From Petroclostridium xylanilyticum (lineage in GTDB: Bacteria > Bacillota > Clostridia > SK-Y3): DNA of 64,000 nucleotides. Both the position numbers and the translations under genes were made by a program. Below the pieces are notes generated by a model. That model saw nothing but the letters and a program-made list of their open reading frames with translations, was not told where the DNA came from and did not search any database. The DNA is taken from the NCBI RefSeq assembly GCF_002252565.1, contig NZ_NPML01000011.1, forward strand, positions 1 to 64,000, given 5' to 3'. Below are positions 23,764 through 33,513 of the stretch, piece after piece. Each line of letters opens with the position of its first letter. The first letter of the stretch is position 1.

Positions 23764-24504
23764 TCACATGCCTCCCAGTTCATACATCAATATTGCCAAG
23801 ACAGCTGCCCCAGCAGTCTCGGTTCGCAATATTCTTGGTCCTAAACTTACTATGTTTAAATTTGCCTCTTGAGATTTTCTAACTTCATCATCATCAAATC
23901 CACCTTCAGGACCAATAAAAATTCCAATATTTTGTCCCTCGGTACAAACTTTTAATATATTTTTTAAAGAATTAGAATATTCTTTTTCATAAGGCATTAA
24001 TTTTATATCCATGGTTGACATCTGTTTGATAGCTTCTTCAAAATTAATTGGATAAGCAATGTGAGGAACTTTCCCTCTATTACTTTGCTTTGCAGCTTCA
24101 TAGGCTATTTTTTGCCATCGTTCAACTTTATTCTGTTCACTCTTTTTATCTTCAATTTTAACAACCGTCCTCCGAGTAATAACAGGTACAATTTTACCAA
24201 TCCCTAGCTCGGTCGTTTTTTGAATGATGTATTCCATTTTGCCCGCTTTAGGAATCCCCTGATATAGCGTAACATAAACAGGCGGTTCACTAATAGAATC
24301 AGAACTATCCAGAATTTTTGTTTTAATTTCCTTTTTGCCTACTTCTTCAATGCGTGCTGTATAATCTTTTCCATTTCCATCACAAATAATTATAATATCA
24401 TTTTGGTCCAATCTCAATACTTTTGTTATATGATTTACATCTTCGCCATGAATAAAAATATTATTACCTTTAATCTTTTCAGGTTCAACAAAAAATTTAG
24501 GCAT
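23764..24504 (-). CDS. rsmE: 16S rRNA (uracil(1498)-N3)-methyltransferase
   Basis: A 247-residue SPOUT methyltransferase: N-terminal PUA-like domain (VLRLDQNDIIIICDGNGKDY) and a C-terminal knot with IGIFIGPEGGFDDDEV and LGPRILRTETA, both diagnostic for RsmE. It methylates U1498 of 16S rRNA. The start follows AGTGGTGATT. It lies in the usual clostridial order prmA-rsmE. Confidence 0.93.
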   Translation of the reverse strand: MPKFFVEPEKIKGNNIFIHGEDVNHITKVLRLDQNDIIIICDGNGKDYTARIEEVGKKEIKTKILDSSDSISEPPVYVTLYQGIPKAGKMEYIIQKTTELGIGKIVPVITRRTVVKIEDKKSEQNKVERWQKIAYEAAKQSNRGKVPHIAYPINFEEAIKQMSTMDIKLMPYEKEYSNSLKNILKVCTEGQNIGIFIGPEGGFDDDEVRKSQEANLNIVSLGPRILRTETAGAAVLAILMYELGGM

Positions 24505-24575
24505 ACAATCACCACTCTTAATTCTGCATAACAAGCCTTTAATTCAAATAATAACCCTAAGAACAGGCTATTGTA

Positions 24576-25517
24576 CTATTTGTCATACGTTACTGCTACG
24601 GCTGTCCATTCACCCATAGATAATTCTTGGTTTAGGACAAAACCATTATTCAATAAACTGCTCTTTACTTCTTCATATCTATCTCTGATAATACCGGAAG
24701 CAATAAATACTCCACCCTCTTTTAAGTACGGAATAACAATATCAGATAGTGATATAATTGCATCAGCTATAATATTTGCAACAATAATATCAAACTTTCC
24801 TGATACAACATCTAATAGATTTCCATTCTTTACTACTATTTTTTCACTTACTCCATTGAGTTTTGCATTTTCTTTCGTAACTTTTATTGCATTCTCATCA
24901 ATGTCCACAGCGGTACATGACTTCGCTCCCAATTTTAAAGCCGTAATTCCCAGGATCCCACTTCCACAGCCGACATCCAATATGTCCATATCTATATTAA
25001 CATATTTTTCTAGTATTTGTATACACATTTTCGTAGTTTCATGTGTTCCCGTTCCAAAAGCCATTCCGGGATTCATTTCAATGATAATATCCTTCACATC
25101 TTGCTGTTTATATTCTTCCCAGGTAGGCTTGATTACCACTTTATTACCGATTTTTACAGGTTTATAATACTTTTTCCAGTTATTGGCCCAGTCTTTTTCA
25201 AAAACTTCGGAGAGTTCTATTGTACCCTTTCCAACATCAAAATACCTAGCAGTATTTTTTAACTTTTCACTTAATAATGCCAATTTCTCATGATAGTTAG
25301 TTTCTTCTGATAAATATGCCCTAATAGTCACTTGATTTGGATCAACATTTTTTAACGTTTCATCCATATAATCCCAATCAGTTGGCTGCCTGTTGTTTTC
25401 CATTAGATCTCTAGGGTCTTCAATATACAGACCTCCTACACCCATGTCATACATCAACCCTGCTACTGCTTCACTTGCTTCGGGTGTAGTTGTAACTTTT
25501 ACTTCTATCCACTTCAA
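24576..25517 (-). CDS. prmA: Ribosomal protein L11 methyltransferase
   Basis: A 313-residue SAM-dependent enzyme that methylates ribosomal protein L11. It has an N-terminal L11-recognition domain (about 1-100), a linker with NPGMAFGTGTHETT, motif I ILDVGCGSGILGI and the NIIAD catalytic-loop motif. TTG start after GGGGGCG. It normally follows dnaJ directly; here an insertion sequence and a repeat element separate the two, so prmA-rsmE-cheY must have another promoter or depend on read-through. Confidence 0.94.
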   Translation of the reverse strand: MKWIEVKVTTTPEASEAVAGLMYDMGVGGLYIEDPRDLMENNRQPTDWDYMDETLKNVDPNQVTIRAYLSEETNYHEKLALLSEKLKNTARYFDVGKGTIELSEVFEKDWANNWKKYYKPVKIGNKVVIKPTWEEYKQQDVKDIIIEMNPGMAFGTGTHETTKMCIQILEKYVNIDMDILDVGCGSGILGITALKLGAKSCTAVDIDENAIKVTKENAKLNGVSEKIVVKNGNLLDVVSGKFDIIVANIIADAIISLSDIVIPYLKEGGVFIASGIIRDRYEEVKSSLLNNGFVLNQELSMGEWTAVAVTYDK

Positions 25518-25540
25518 GTCATAACGCCCCCATTTAAATG

Positions 25541-25670
25541 AATTAACAATTGATAATTGAGAATTGACAATTACGTTTCTCGAATTCTAACATCTCAAAC
25601 ACAACATACTTTATACTGTTTCTAATTGCCAACAAAATATACAATTCTAATTCTCAATTCTCAATTCTTA
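25541..25670. repeat. Inverted heptamer-repeat element next to prmA
   Basis: The left arm (25541-25573) is AATTGAT/AATTGAG/AATTGAC units. The right arm (25641-25670) is AATTCTC-type units, the reverse complement of AATTGAG. The IS4-type element is inserted in the last unit of the right arm. Confidence 0.8.
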
Positions 25671-25671
25671 T

Positions 25672-27137
25672 CAGTATTGTTGCATAAAATTTTTTAGCAA
25701 AAATCAACGGTAATAAATACCTGTTGGTAAAATGAAAACTCCTTGTTAATATTAGTGGTAGTACCCAACCAACCACATTCTATTAACGAAGGAGTTAACA
25801 AACATGAATGATTGTACTACAGTTTTTGAAACTTTAAAAGGCTTTTTACCAATGAACTTACTGGAAAAAGCCGTTGACGAAACCGATGCAGACCACGGAA
25901 CCAAGAAATTTACTGTTCTTCGGCAACTGAATACTATGATGTATGCACACTTGGTCCAGAAAGACAGCCTTAGGGATATTGTTACAGGTATTATGGCTGA
26001 CCAGAAACTCCAGAAATATACTGGCACAATAAGTTTTTCACAGCTATCCCGCAAAAACAGCGACCGTGATCCGGATGTTTTTAGAAGGATATTTGAAGCT
26101 GTTCTTGCTAAACTTAAAAAGCATCACGGTATACGTATCATACCTGGTAGCTGGGGCACGCTAAAGATACTGGACGCTACTATAATAAGGCTTTGTATCT
26201 CTCTCTTTCCCTGGGCTGACTATCGGGAAACTAAAGCTGCAGTCAAGGTGCATACCCTGTACGATGTTCTTTTAGGTTACCCGGATCAGATTATAGTGAC
26301 AGAGGGTATTATACATGACAAAGAGAAGATGGATTCCCTTATTACCAAACCCAACATCACATATATATTTGACCGCGGCTATTTAGACTACAAAGAGTTT
26401 GACAGGTACTGCAAGGAGGATATATTCTTTATCACAAGGCTTAAAAAGAATGCTGTAATGGAGTTAGTTAGTATAAACTCAATATCCCAGGGAGGCCCTG
26501 TACTATCTGATAAAGAAGTAATTCTCGGTGGCTTTTATACAAAGATGCAGCACTCCTTGAGAGTTGTGGAAGTAATCGACTCTTCTACAGGTGAGCCCTT
26601 TTATATAGCCACAAACCGCTTTGACCTTACAGGTGAGGAAATAGCTGAAATCTACCGTCTAAGATGGCAGATAGAGCTATTCTTTAAGTGGATAAAGCAG
26701 CATCTTAAAATCAAGAAGTTTTATGGTACCAGTTTTAATGCAGTCTTAAACCAGATTTACACGGCATTGATTCTGTTTTGCTTGTTAAAACTCATGCATA
26801 TTCTGGTGGGTACCAATCATAACTTCTTGGAGATGGTAAGACTCATTGCAGGCGGACTGTGGAATACCATTGCCTACCTTAAAAAGTCTCTATCCACTGT
26901 AAAACCTCCAGGTCGCAAACGAAAGCGGTTTAATTGGAAGAGAGAGTACGTTGATTTCTACATCCAGTGTATGTTTGGTAAGGTTTCGTCATATTAAGTT
27001 TTTAAATTTAATATTGTTAGGCTTAGGTGGTCACTCCCCTTTTCTCTAACGTTAACCATAATTTTCTTATGGGTGCAGGTTATACCTGTAAATTATTACT
27101 ATTGATTTTTGCTAAACTTTTATTTGCAACAATACTG
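25672..27137 (+). mobile_element. IS4-family insertion sequence (1466 bp)
   Basis: Terminal inverted repeats begin CAGTATTGTTGCA and share AGCAAAAATCAA further in. It is flanked by a 9-bp target duplication AATTCTTAT (25663-25671 and 27138-27146). It lies between prmA and dnaJ, 2 bp before the end of dnaJ once the duplication is counted, and leaves both genes intact. Confidence 0.93.
25804..26997 (+). CDS. IS4-family transposase (DUF4372 N-terminus)
   Basis: A 397-residue DDE transposase: D124 in LKILDATII, D190 in YIFDRGYLDY, E291 in YRLRWQIELFFKWIKQHL (YREK signature). The N-terminal 80 residues match the DUF4372 region found in this group. Frame intact. It is not related in sequence to the IS1634-type copies. 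Confidence 0.93.
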   Translation: MNDCTTVFETLKGFLPMNLLEKAVDETDADHGTKKFTVLRQLNTMMYAHLVQKDSLRDIVTGIMADQKLQKYTGTISFSQLSRKNSDRDPDVFRRIFEAVLAKLKKHHGIRIIPGSWGTLKILDATIIRLCISLFPWADYRETKAAVKVHTLYDVLLGYPDQIIVTEGIIHDKEKMDSLITKPNITYIFDRGYLDYKEFDRYCKEDIFFITRLKKNAVMELVSINSISQGGPVLSDKEVILGGFYTKMQHSLRVVEVIDSSTGEPFYIATNRFDLTGEEIAEIYRLRWQIELFFKWIKQHLKIKKFYGTSFNAVLNQIYTALILFCLLKLMHILVGTNHNFLEMVRLIAGGLWNTIAYLKKSLSTVKPPGRKRKRFNWKREYVDFYIQCMFGKVSSY

Positions 27138-27148
27138 AATTCTTATAA

Positions 27149-28285
27149 TTATATTCCCAACACGCCCTTCATCTTCTCAAAAAAGCCTTTTCTTTGTTCA
27201 TGGGTGTCTTCGCTTTCGAGTTCAGCAAATTGTCTTAGAAGTTCTTTTTGTTTTTCACTGAGATTTTTTGGTACTTCTACAAGCACTTTCACGTACTGGT
27301 CTCCCCGTCCATAACCTCTGATGTGAGGAATTCCTTTGCCCTTTAATCTAAATATCGTACCTGATTGGGTAGCTTCAGGAATAGAATATTTTACTTTTCC
27401 GTCTAAGGTTGGTACTTCTAATTCCGCCCCCAGAGCGGCTTGAACAAAAGTGATAGGAATCTCACATATTACATCCGTACCCTGACGTTGGAATAGAGGA
27501 TGTGGCCTTACCTTTATGGAAATATACAAATCTCCTGAAGGGCCGCCTTTTACTCCTGGGTCTCCCTCTCCCCTTAAAGAAATAGTCTGTCCGTCATCTA
27601 TCCCCGCAGGAATATTCACCTTTATTTTTCTTGATTTACGAATTGCACCTTTCCCATGGCACACGGTACATGGGTTTGAAATAATTTTCCCCTCGCCATT
27701 ACAGTGATCACAAGTTCTTACATTTACAAACTGTCCAAAAGGTGTCCGCTGTTTATATTGTACCTGACCGGTCCCCTTGCATACGGAACAAGTTATTGGA
27801 CTTGTTCCCGGCTTGGCTCCGGTTCCATGGCACACGTCGCAATTTTCCATCCTGAATATATTAATTTCTTTCTCCACGCCAAAAGCTGCTTCCTCAAAAG
27901 ATATTTCCAGGCTGCTCTTTATGTCTCTACCCTTCTGGGGGCCATTTCTTCTGGCAGAAGTTCCAAACCCGGTCCCGCCAAAAAAGCTTTCAAAAATATC
28001 GCCCAAATCAAAATCGCCAAAGCCTCCACCGAATCCGCCACCTCCAAAACCATTTGGATCGGTTCCCGCATGGCCGAACTGGTCATATCTAGCCCTCTTT
28101 TGCGAATCACTTAAAACTTCATAAGCTTCATTGACTTCTTTAAATTTTGCTTCTGCTTCCTTATTTCCAGGATTTACATCGGGATGGTATTTTTTTGCCA
28201 GTTTTCTATATGCTTTTTTTATCTCATCGTCAGATGCACCTCTACTTACACCCAAAACCTCATAATAATCCCTTTTTTCAGCCAT
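27149..28285 (-). CDS. dnaJ: Chaperone protein DnaJ
   Basis: A 378-residue type I Hsp40: J domain with HPD (KKYHPDVN, about 32-39), Gly/Phe region, four CxxCxGxG zinc repeats ([32 protein letters not shown]) and the C-terminal substrate-binding domains. It delivers unfolded proteins to DnaK and stimulates its ATPase. The start ([12 protein letters not shown]) follows AGGTGG. It is the last gene of the hrcA operon, separated from dnaK by a terminator-like hairpin. Confidence 0.97.
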   Translation of the reverse strand: MAEKRDYYEVLGVSRGASDDEIKKAYRKLAKKYHPDVNPGNKEAEAKFKEVNEAYEVLSDSQKRARYDQFGHAGTDPNGFGGGGFGGGFGDFDLGDIFESFFGGTGFGTSARRNGPQKGRDIKSSLEISFEEAAFGVEKEINIFRMENCDVCHGTGAKPGTSPITCSVCKGTGQVQYKQRTPFGQFVNVRTCDHCNGEGKIISNPCTVCHGKGAIRKSRKIKVNIPAGIDDGQTISLRGEGDPGVKGGPSGDLYISIKVRPHPLFQRQGTDVICEIPITFVQAALGAELEVPTLDGKVKYSIPEATQSGTIFRLKGKGIPHIRGYGRGDQYVKVLVEVPKNLSEKQKELLRQFAELESEDTHEQRKGFFEKMKGVLGI

Positions 28286-28374
28286 TTTTACCACCTTTCA
28301 AAAAATCACTATAAAACAACAACTATCACCCATTATCAGCTCTACGTTATTATACCATAATGTTATCTAGGCAA

Positions 28375-28409
28375 TCAAAAGGACTAAAGCCAATGAATGG
28401 CTTCAGCCC
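28375..28409 (-). terminator. Hairpin between dnaK and dnaJ
   Basis: A 12-nt imperfect stem GGGCTGAAGCCA/TGGCTTTAGTCC is followed by TTTTGATT. As dnaJ lacks an obvious promoter of its own, this is probably a partial terminator that lowers dnaJ relative to dnaK. Confidence 0.65.
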
Positions 28410-28449
28410 TGCATAATTTAACAAGCAAAGAATTTAAGTAGCTGTTTTA

Positions 28450-30297
28450 TTATTTATCGTCATCCACAACTTTATAATCTGCATCGTAAACATTTTCGCC
28501 ATTAGGTCCCTGGTGAGCTTGGCCTTGAGCTCCCGGATTAAAGCCTGCCCCCTGCTGAGGTCCGCCATGCTGTTGGTATAGCTTTGCAGAAATTTCGTAG
28601 AATTTTTGAGTTAAGGCTTCGGTTGCTTTCTTTATTTTCTCAGTGTCCGTTCCTTTTAATGCTTCTTTTACTTTATCAACTTCAGCCTGTATTTGAGATT
28701 TTTCTGCCTCGCCTATCTTGTCCCCTAAATCCTTTAAAGTCTTTTCAGTTTGATATACGATAGAATCGGCATTATTTCTAATATCAACCTCTTCTTTTCT
28801 CTTCTTATCTTCTGCAGCATATTTTTCTGCTTCTTTTACCGCTTTTTCAATTTCTTCATCACTCAGGTTAGTACTTGCGGTAATGGTAATCTTCTGTTCA
28901 TTACCGGTCCCTAAATCCTTAGCTGATACATGAACAATACCATTCGCATCAATATCAAAAGTAACTTCGATTTGAGGTACTCCTCTTGGTGCCGGCGGAA
29001 TTCCGGTAAGGTGGAATCTACCTAACGTTTTATTATACGCCGCCATTTCTCTTTCTCCCTGTAGAACGTGGATTTCTACACTTGTCTGACCATCGGCAGC
29101 AGTGGAGAAGATCTGGCTCTTCTTAGTAGGAATAGTTGTATTTCTTTCAATTAATTTTGTAAATACTCCTCCAAGCGTTTCAATACCTAATGAAAGCGGA
29201 GTTACATCCAGCAGCAATAGGTCTTTAACTTCCCCGCCCAGTACACCTGCCTGGATAGCTGCACCTATTGCAACACATTCATCAGGATTAATTCCTTTAT
29301 GTGGTTCTTTATTGATCAATCTTTTAACCGCATCCTGTACAGCAGGAATTCTTGTAGAACCTCCTACCAATAACACTTTGTCAATTTTATCAGGAGACAA
29401 GCCTGCATCTTGAAGTGCTCTTCTTGTAGGTTCCATCGTTTTCTCTACAAGGTCAGCAGTCAGTTCATTAAATTTCGCCCTTGTTAAGGTAATATCCAGG
29501 TGTTTTGGTCCGCTGGCATCTGCAGTGATAAACGGCAGGTTGATGTTGGAAGTTGTAACACCGGAAAGCTCAATTTTAGCTTTTTCTGCCGCTTCCTTCA
29601 ATCTTTGAAGGGCCATTTTGTCATTTCTTAAATCTATACCATGTTCTTTTTTAAACTCTTCAGCAAGATAATCTATTATTCTTTGGTCGAAATCGTCTCC
29701 TCCCAGACGGTTGTTACCGCTGGTTGCCAGAACTTCAAAAACGCCATCTCCTATTTCCAGTATAGATACGTCAAAAGTACCTCCACCAAGGTCATAAACC
29801 ATTATCTTCTGGTCATGGTCCTTATCTAATCCGTAAGCCAACGCCGCTGCAGTAGGCTCGTTGATAATTCTTAATACTTCCAGACCCGCAATTTTACCAG
29901 CATCTTTTGTTGCCTGCCTTTGAGAGTCACTAAAATAAGCAGGAACGGTAATAACAGCCTGGGTTACAGGCTCACCTAAGTAGCTTTCCGCATCTGCTTT
30001 TAACTTCTGCAAAATCATTGCAGAAATTTCCTGAGGCGTATATTTTTTATCATCAATTTGTACTCTTCTATCGGTACCCATATCCCTTTTAATTGATATA
30101 ATAGTTCTATCAGGGTTTGTAATTGCCTGTCTCTTTGCTACCTGACCTACCAATCTTTCTCCAGATTTTGTAAATGCTACAACAGAGGGAGTTGTTCTTG
30201 CACCTTCGGCATTTGGAATAACTACAGGTTCTCCACCTTCCATAACTGCAACACAAGAGTTGGTTGTTCCTAAGTCAATACCTATTATTTTTCCCAT
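28450..30297 (-). CDS. dnaK: Chaperone protein DnaK (Hsp70)
   Basis: A 615-residue Hsp70: nucleotide-binding domain with [26 protein letters not shown] and [11 protein letters not shown]; linker [13 protein letters not shown]; substrate domain; helical lid; and a [17 protein letters not shown] tail ending [11 protein letters not shown]. The N-terminal domain is of the short Gram-positive type. It works with DnaJ and GrpE. AGGAGG precedes the start. Confidence 0.98.
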   Translation of the reverse strand: MGKIIGIDLGTTNSCVAVMEGGEPVVIPNAEGARTTPSVVAFTKSGERLVGQVAKRQAITNPDRTIISIKRDMGTDRRVQIDDKKYTPQEISAMILQKLKADAESYLGEPVTQAVITVPAYFSDSQRQATKDAGKIAGLEVLRIINEPTAAALAYGLDKDHDQKIMVYDLGGGTFDVSILEIGDGVFEVLATSGNNRLGGDDFDQRIIDYLAEEFKKEHGIDLRNDKMALQRLKEAAEKAKIELSGVTTSNINLPFITADASGPKHLDITLTRAKFNELTADLVEKTMEPTRRALQDAGLSPDKIDKVLLVGGSTRIPAVQDAVKRLINKEPHKGINPDECVAIGAAIQAGVLGGEVKDLLLLDVTPLSLGIETLGGVFTKLIERNTTIPTKKSQIFSTAADGQTSVEIHVLQGEREMAAYNKTLGRFHLTGIPPAPRGVPQIEVTFDIDANGIVHVSAKDLGTGNEQKITITASTNLSDEEIEKAVKEAEKYAAEDKKRKEEVDIRNNADSIVYQTEKTLKDLGDKIGEAEKSQIQAEVDKVKEALKGTDTEKIKKATEALTQKFYEISAKLYQQHGGPQQGAGFNPGAQGQAHQGPNGENVYDADYKVVDDDK

Positions 30298-30358
30298 GTC
30301 TATTTACCTCCTAAAGTAAAATTATTAGAATCAAAAATATTCTTTAATGTTTATTTAG

Positions 30359-30423
30359 CGTTCGCGGTTCACAGAAGCCCAAAAGCAACCACCTGCGAAC
30401 CATGAACCGTGAACTGTGAACTG
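30359..30423. repeat. Heptamer-repeat element between grpE and dnaK
   Basis: The left arm is GTTCGCG/GTTCACA units (30359-30374); the right arm is CTGCGAA/CCATGAA/CCGTGAA/CTGTGAA units (30393-30423). It starts 3 bp after the grpE stop on the transcript side and would form a hairpin within the operon mRNA. Confidence 0.8.
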
Positions 30424-30425
30424 TT

Positions 30426-31019
30426 TTAATTTGCCACCTTGACCATACTATGGCGAATAACCTTATCTTTTATCTTGTAGCCCTTTTGAAACTCCTCGAC
30501 AATGATATTTTCACCAACTGACTCATCCTCTATATGCATAACCGCATTATGAAGTTCAGGGTTAAAAATTTCGCCTTTTGCCTTAATTTCTTCTACCCCT
30601 AGCTTCGAAAGGGAGTCATTAAACTGCTTTAATACCATTTCTACCCCTTCTAGAAGCTTGGCAGAATCCACACCTTCTTTACAAGAATTAACAGCCCTTT
30701 CCAGGTTGTCTAAAACAGGAAGCAGTTGAGAAATCGTATCACCTACAGCATCACTATAGATGTTTTCTTTTTCCTTTACCGTTCTTTTCTTATAGTTATC
30801 GAACTCAGCCATAGTGCGCTGCAATATACCAAAATACTCTTCACTTTTTTTTGTCTGATCTTCAAGTTGAGCTTTTAATGCCTCGATGTCTTCATTTTCT
30901 TGAGAGGCTGTCTTTTCACATGTTTCAGTATTTTCAGCTTTATCCACCTCTTCTTCATTCATATTTTCCTCTGTGCTCTCTAAGTTTTGATTTTCAACAT
31001 CTGCTGTCTTTTTATTCAT
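30426..31019 (-). CDS. grpE: Nucleotide exchange factor GrpE
   Basis: A 197-residue protein: acidic disordered N-terminus (about 1-50), long coiled coil (about 50-110), and a beta domain with the GrpE signature (VEEIKAKGEIFNPELHNAVM). It releases ADP from DnaK. The start is MNKKTADVE, preceded by GGATGGGGA; an upstream ATG in frame would overlap hrcA and lacks a ribosome binding site. Confidence 0.95.
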   Translation of the reverse strand: MNKKTADVENQNLESTEENMNEEEVDKAENTETCEKTASQENEDIEALKAQLEDQTKKSEEYFGILQRTMAEFDNYKKRTVKEKENIYSDAVGDTISQLLPVLDNLERAVNSCKEGVDSAKLLEGVEMVLKQFNDSLSKLGVEEIKAKGEIFNPELHNAVMHIEDESVGENIIVEEFQKGYKIKDKVIRHSMVKVAN

Positions 31020-31041
31020 TATTCCCCATCCTTTGCTATTT

Positions 31042-32091
31042 TTAGTCAGACTTGCCTTCATAGAATAATTTCATTAGGATACGATTAAAATTCTCAGTTA
31101 AATATTCTAATGAAGAAATTGTTTTGGCATATTCCATCCTGGTAGGACCTATAATGCCAATCACGCCCACAACCTTGTCACCTATGGAATAAGTAGATGT
31201 GACCAGGCTGCATTCCTTCATTTCCGAAAATTCATTTTCCCTGCCTATCATGATATTTATTTTATTGCCGTTATAAGTGCTGCTAAGAAGTTTATGCAGA
31301 TTTTTCTTTTGCTCAATAAAACTGAAGAATTCCTTTGCTTTTTCAATATCATTATATTCTGGGAAATTAAAAATATTGGTAGTGCCTCCCAGATATATAT
31401 CAGAACGATCTATAGCTGCAATGGTATCAGAAATATGATCCAGAATGGGCATGAGCATCTCTTCATTAGAACGCATCTCTTTTCTAATTTCCTGAATTTT
31501 TTGCAAATTAATTTGCTCTATCGTTAAACCTGCTAATTTATCATTTAAAATAGCAGTAAGCTTATTTAAAAAATCAACACCAACCCCATTTGAAATCTTA
31601 ATAGTCTGATTCTTAACAACTCCGGTATTCGTAATGATAACCAGCAATGCACTAAAAGAATCTATTGGTATAAGCTGTAAATGCTTAATTGAACTTCTTT
31701 TCATCTGAGGTGTTGAGACAACAGTGGTATACTGAGTAAGCTTGGAAATTACATAAGATGCCTGCTGAATAACCTGGTTCAGTTCCTGGATCTTTAATTC
31801 CATAGCATGTTGAATTTTTTGAATTTCAGACACTGTAAGTTGATATTTTTTCATAAGCTGGTCTACATATAATCTATATCCTAAATCAGAAGGTACTCTA
31901 CCTGCTGAGGTATGCGGTTGCTCAAGATATCCCATCTCCTCAAGGTCTGCCATCTCATTGCGGATTGTAGCAGAACTAAGACCTAACTCATGCTTTTTTG
32001 CAATAGTACGAGATCCAACCGGTTCAGCAGTACTAATGTAGTCATCGATAATTGCTTGAAGTATTTTTCTTTTTCTTTCTCCTAATTCCAC
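31042..32091 (-). CDS. hrcA: Heat-inducible transcription repressor HrcA
   Basis: A repressor of about 349 residues that binds CIRCE and is kept active by GroEL. It has an N-terminal winged helix (RKRKILQAIIDDYISTAEPV, GSRTIAKKHELGLSSATIRN) and a GAF-like dimerisation domain. The GTG at 32091 is the best start, 6 nt after GAGGTG, and a CIRCE element stands 20 bp upstream, so the operon is self-regulated. Confidence 0.95.
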   Translation of the reverse strand: MELGERKRKILQAIIDDYISTAEPVGSRTIAKKHELGLSSATIRNEMADLEEMGYLEQPHTSAGRVPSDLGYRLYVDQLMKKYQLTVSEIQKIQHAMELKIQELNQVIQQASYVISKLTQYTTVVSTPQMKRSSIKHLQLIPIDSFSALLVIITNTGVVKNQTIKISNGVGVDFLNKLTAILNDKLAGLTIEQINLQKIQEIRKEMRSNEEMLMPILDHISDTIAAIDRSDIYLGGTTNIFNFPEYNDIEKAKEFFSFIEQKKNLHKLLSSTYNGNKINIMIGRENEFSEMKECSLVTSTYSIGDKVVGVIGIIGPTRMEYAKTISSLEYLTENFNRILMKLFYEGKSD

Positions 32092-32110
32092 TATAATCAC
32101 CTCAACTTTG

Positions 32111-32137
32111 TTAGCACTCTAATGCAATGAGTGCTAA
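32111..32137. promoter_or_regulatory. CIRCE operator
   Basis: A perfect TTAGCACTC-N9-GAGTGCTAA, the HrcA binding site, placed between the -10 hexamer and the hrcA start. Confidence 0.98.
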
Positions 32138-32148
32138 AATCTATTTTT

Positions 32149-32177
32149 AAAATATCACTTGTGTTTTCCTTTGTCAA
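32149..32177 (-). promoter_or_regulatory. hrcA-grpE-dnaK-dnaJ promoter
   Basis: The minus strand reads TTGACA (32172-32177), 17 bp, TATTTT (32149-32154), with CIRCE 11 bp downstream of the -10, so HrcA would block transcription initiation. Confidence 0.85.
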
Positions 32178-32197
32178 GAGTATTTTTTATTTTCATC

Positions 32198-33331
32198 CTA
32201 AATAAATTCTACAAAAATTTGATTGGACACATCTAATCCCCGCCTGGTCAACCTGTATTTGTCGCCTTGCTGTTCCACTAAGCCTAATCGGACAAATTTA
32301 TTTAACTGGTTTCCAAATACAGAATTCAAGTCTATATTGAACCGTTCCAAAAATTCTTGTGCACTAATCCCCTCTAATAATCGAAGACCAAGAAACATGT
32401 ATTCAGACATCTTATCTTCAATGTTTAATTGTATTTTTTCCGCTATAGGAAAATTATTTTGTCCTGTCTGTTTAATATATTCCTGCGGAGAATTTATGTT
32501 AGAATATCGCTCTCCATTGAGGTAAGAGTGTGCACCGGCACCTATGCCTATATATTCTTTAGCTTTCCAGTATATCAAGTTATGCCTGCATTCGAAACCC
32601 TTTTTTGCAAAGTTTGATATTTCATAATGATTATAGCTGTGATGAGTTAACATCTGTACTGCTTTATCATACATACTCCGGTCTGTTTCTTCATCGGGTA
32701 GGTGAAGCCTGTTATTGTGATAATCATCATAAAATTTTGTACCCTCTTCTATTTTAAGCGCATAACAGGAAACATGCTCCGGGCCTAATTGTATTACATT
32801 ATTCAGGGTAACTTGCCATTGCTCCAGGTCCTGTCCAGGCAAGGAAAACATTAAATCGATATTAATGTTATGAAATCCCTCCTGCCTGGCAGTATAATAA
32901 TTCTCTAAAAACTGATTTTTGGAATGTATCCGCCCAAGTGCTTTTAATTGCATATCATCCCACGACTGCAAACCTATACTTAAACGGTTTACACCGCACT
33001 GTTTCAATACCCTTAACTTTTTCCTGGAAAGGGTTCCGGGGTTGGACTCTATAGACACTTCACAATTAGCATTAATTTTAAACGTATCAAAGCAATTCCT
33101 TAATATATTTTCCAATTGTGTTTCTTCCAGGCATGTAGGAGTACCTCCGCCTATATAAACGGTATCTACTATAATATTATCCAGCTTATCTTTATAAAGA
33201 TACATTTCTTTGATAAGACAATCTACATAATCGCCTTTTACATATTCAAGTCCTGAATAGGAATTAAAATCACAATAATAACATTTTTGAATACAAAAAG
33301 GGATATGAATATATAATCCTAATCTTTTCAT
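32198..33331 (-). CDS. hemW: Heme chaperone / radical SAM protein HemW
   Basis: A radical-SAM protein of about 377 residues. The cluster motif CIQKCYYCDF (CX3CX2CXF) and the following VYIGGGTPTCL fit HemW, the HemN-like heme chaperone, rather than the coproporphyrinogen oxidase itself. The C-terminal winged-helix domain (GLVEQQGDKYRLTRRGLDVS) is present. The start at MKRLGLYIH is preferred, with a weak GTGGGA site. It is common between lepA and hrcA in Clostridia. Confidence 0.92.
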   Translation of the reverse strand: MKRLGLYIHIPFCIQKCYYCDFNSYSGLEYVKGDYVDCLIKEMYLYKDKLDNIIVDTVYIGGGTPTCLEETQLENILRNCFDTFKINANCEVSIESNPGTLSRKKLRVLKQCGVNRLSIGLQSWDDMQLKALGRIHSKNQFLENYYTARQEGFHNINIDLMFSLPGQDLEQWQVTLNNVIQLGPEHVSCYALKIEEGTKFYDDYHNNRLHLPDEETDRSMYDKAVQMLTHHSYNHYEISNFAKKGFECRHNLIYWKAKEYIGIGAGAHSYLNGERYSNINSPQEYIKQTGQNNFPIAEKIQLNIEDKMSEYMFLGLRLLEGISAQEFLERFNIDLNSVFGNQLNKFVRLGLVEQQGDKYRLTRRGLDVSNQIFVEFI

Positions 33332-33362
33332 AATTTTTCCCACGACATTAGTCAAATTCTAT

Positions 33363-33499
33363 ATCTATATATTTACTGATAATGATTTTACATGGCAGAT
33401 AAAGTCAATAAGTTCACAGTTCACGGTTCACAGCAAAAGCTATTAAATCGTTTATTACTGTTAACTGTTAACTGTTAACTGTTAACTGTGAACTGTGAA
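33363..33499 (-). repeat. Heptamer-arm repeat with conserved tail, copy 2
   Basis: Inverted relative to the copies at 680 and 43358. On the minus strand the first arm has expanded to six tandem heptamers (CTGTGAA complements and CTGTTAA variants), then comes the core AAACGATTTAATAGCTTTT, the second arm and the conserved GACTTTATCTGCCATGTAAA tail. It fills most of the lepA-hemW gap. Confidence 0.88.
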
Positions 33500-33513
33500 C
33501 CATATATAATATC

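Noticed and set aside
27777-28124. Long open frames on the plus strand within dnaJ
   Set aside because: They are antisense shadows of the Gly-rich and Cys-rich codons of dnaJ, without ribosome binding sites.
33408-33499. A CRISPR array suggested by short regular repeats
   Set aside because: The repeats are 7 bp with no unique spacers, they are inverted around a core, and no cas gene is in the window.
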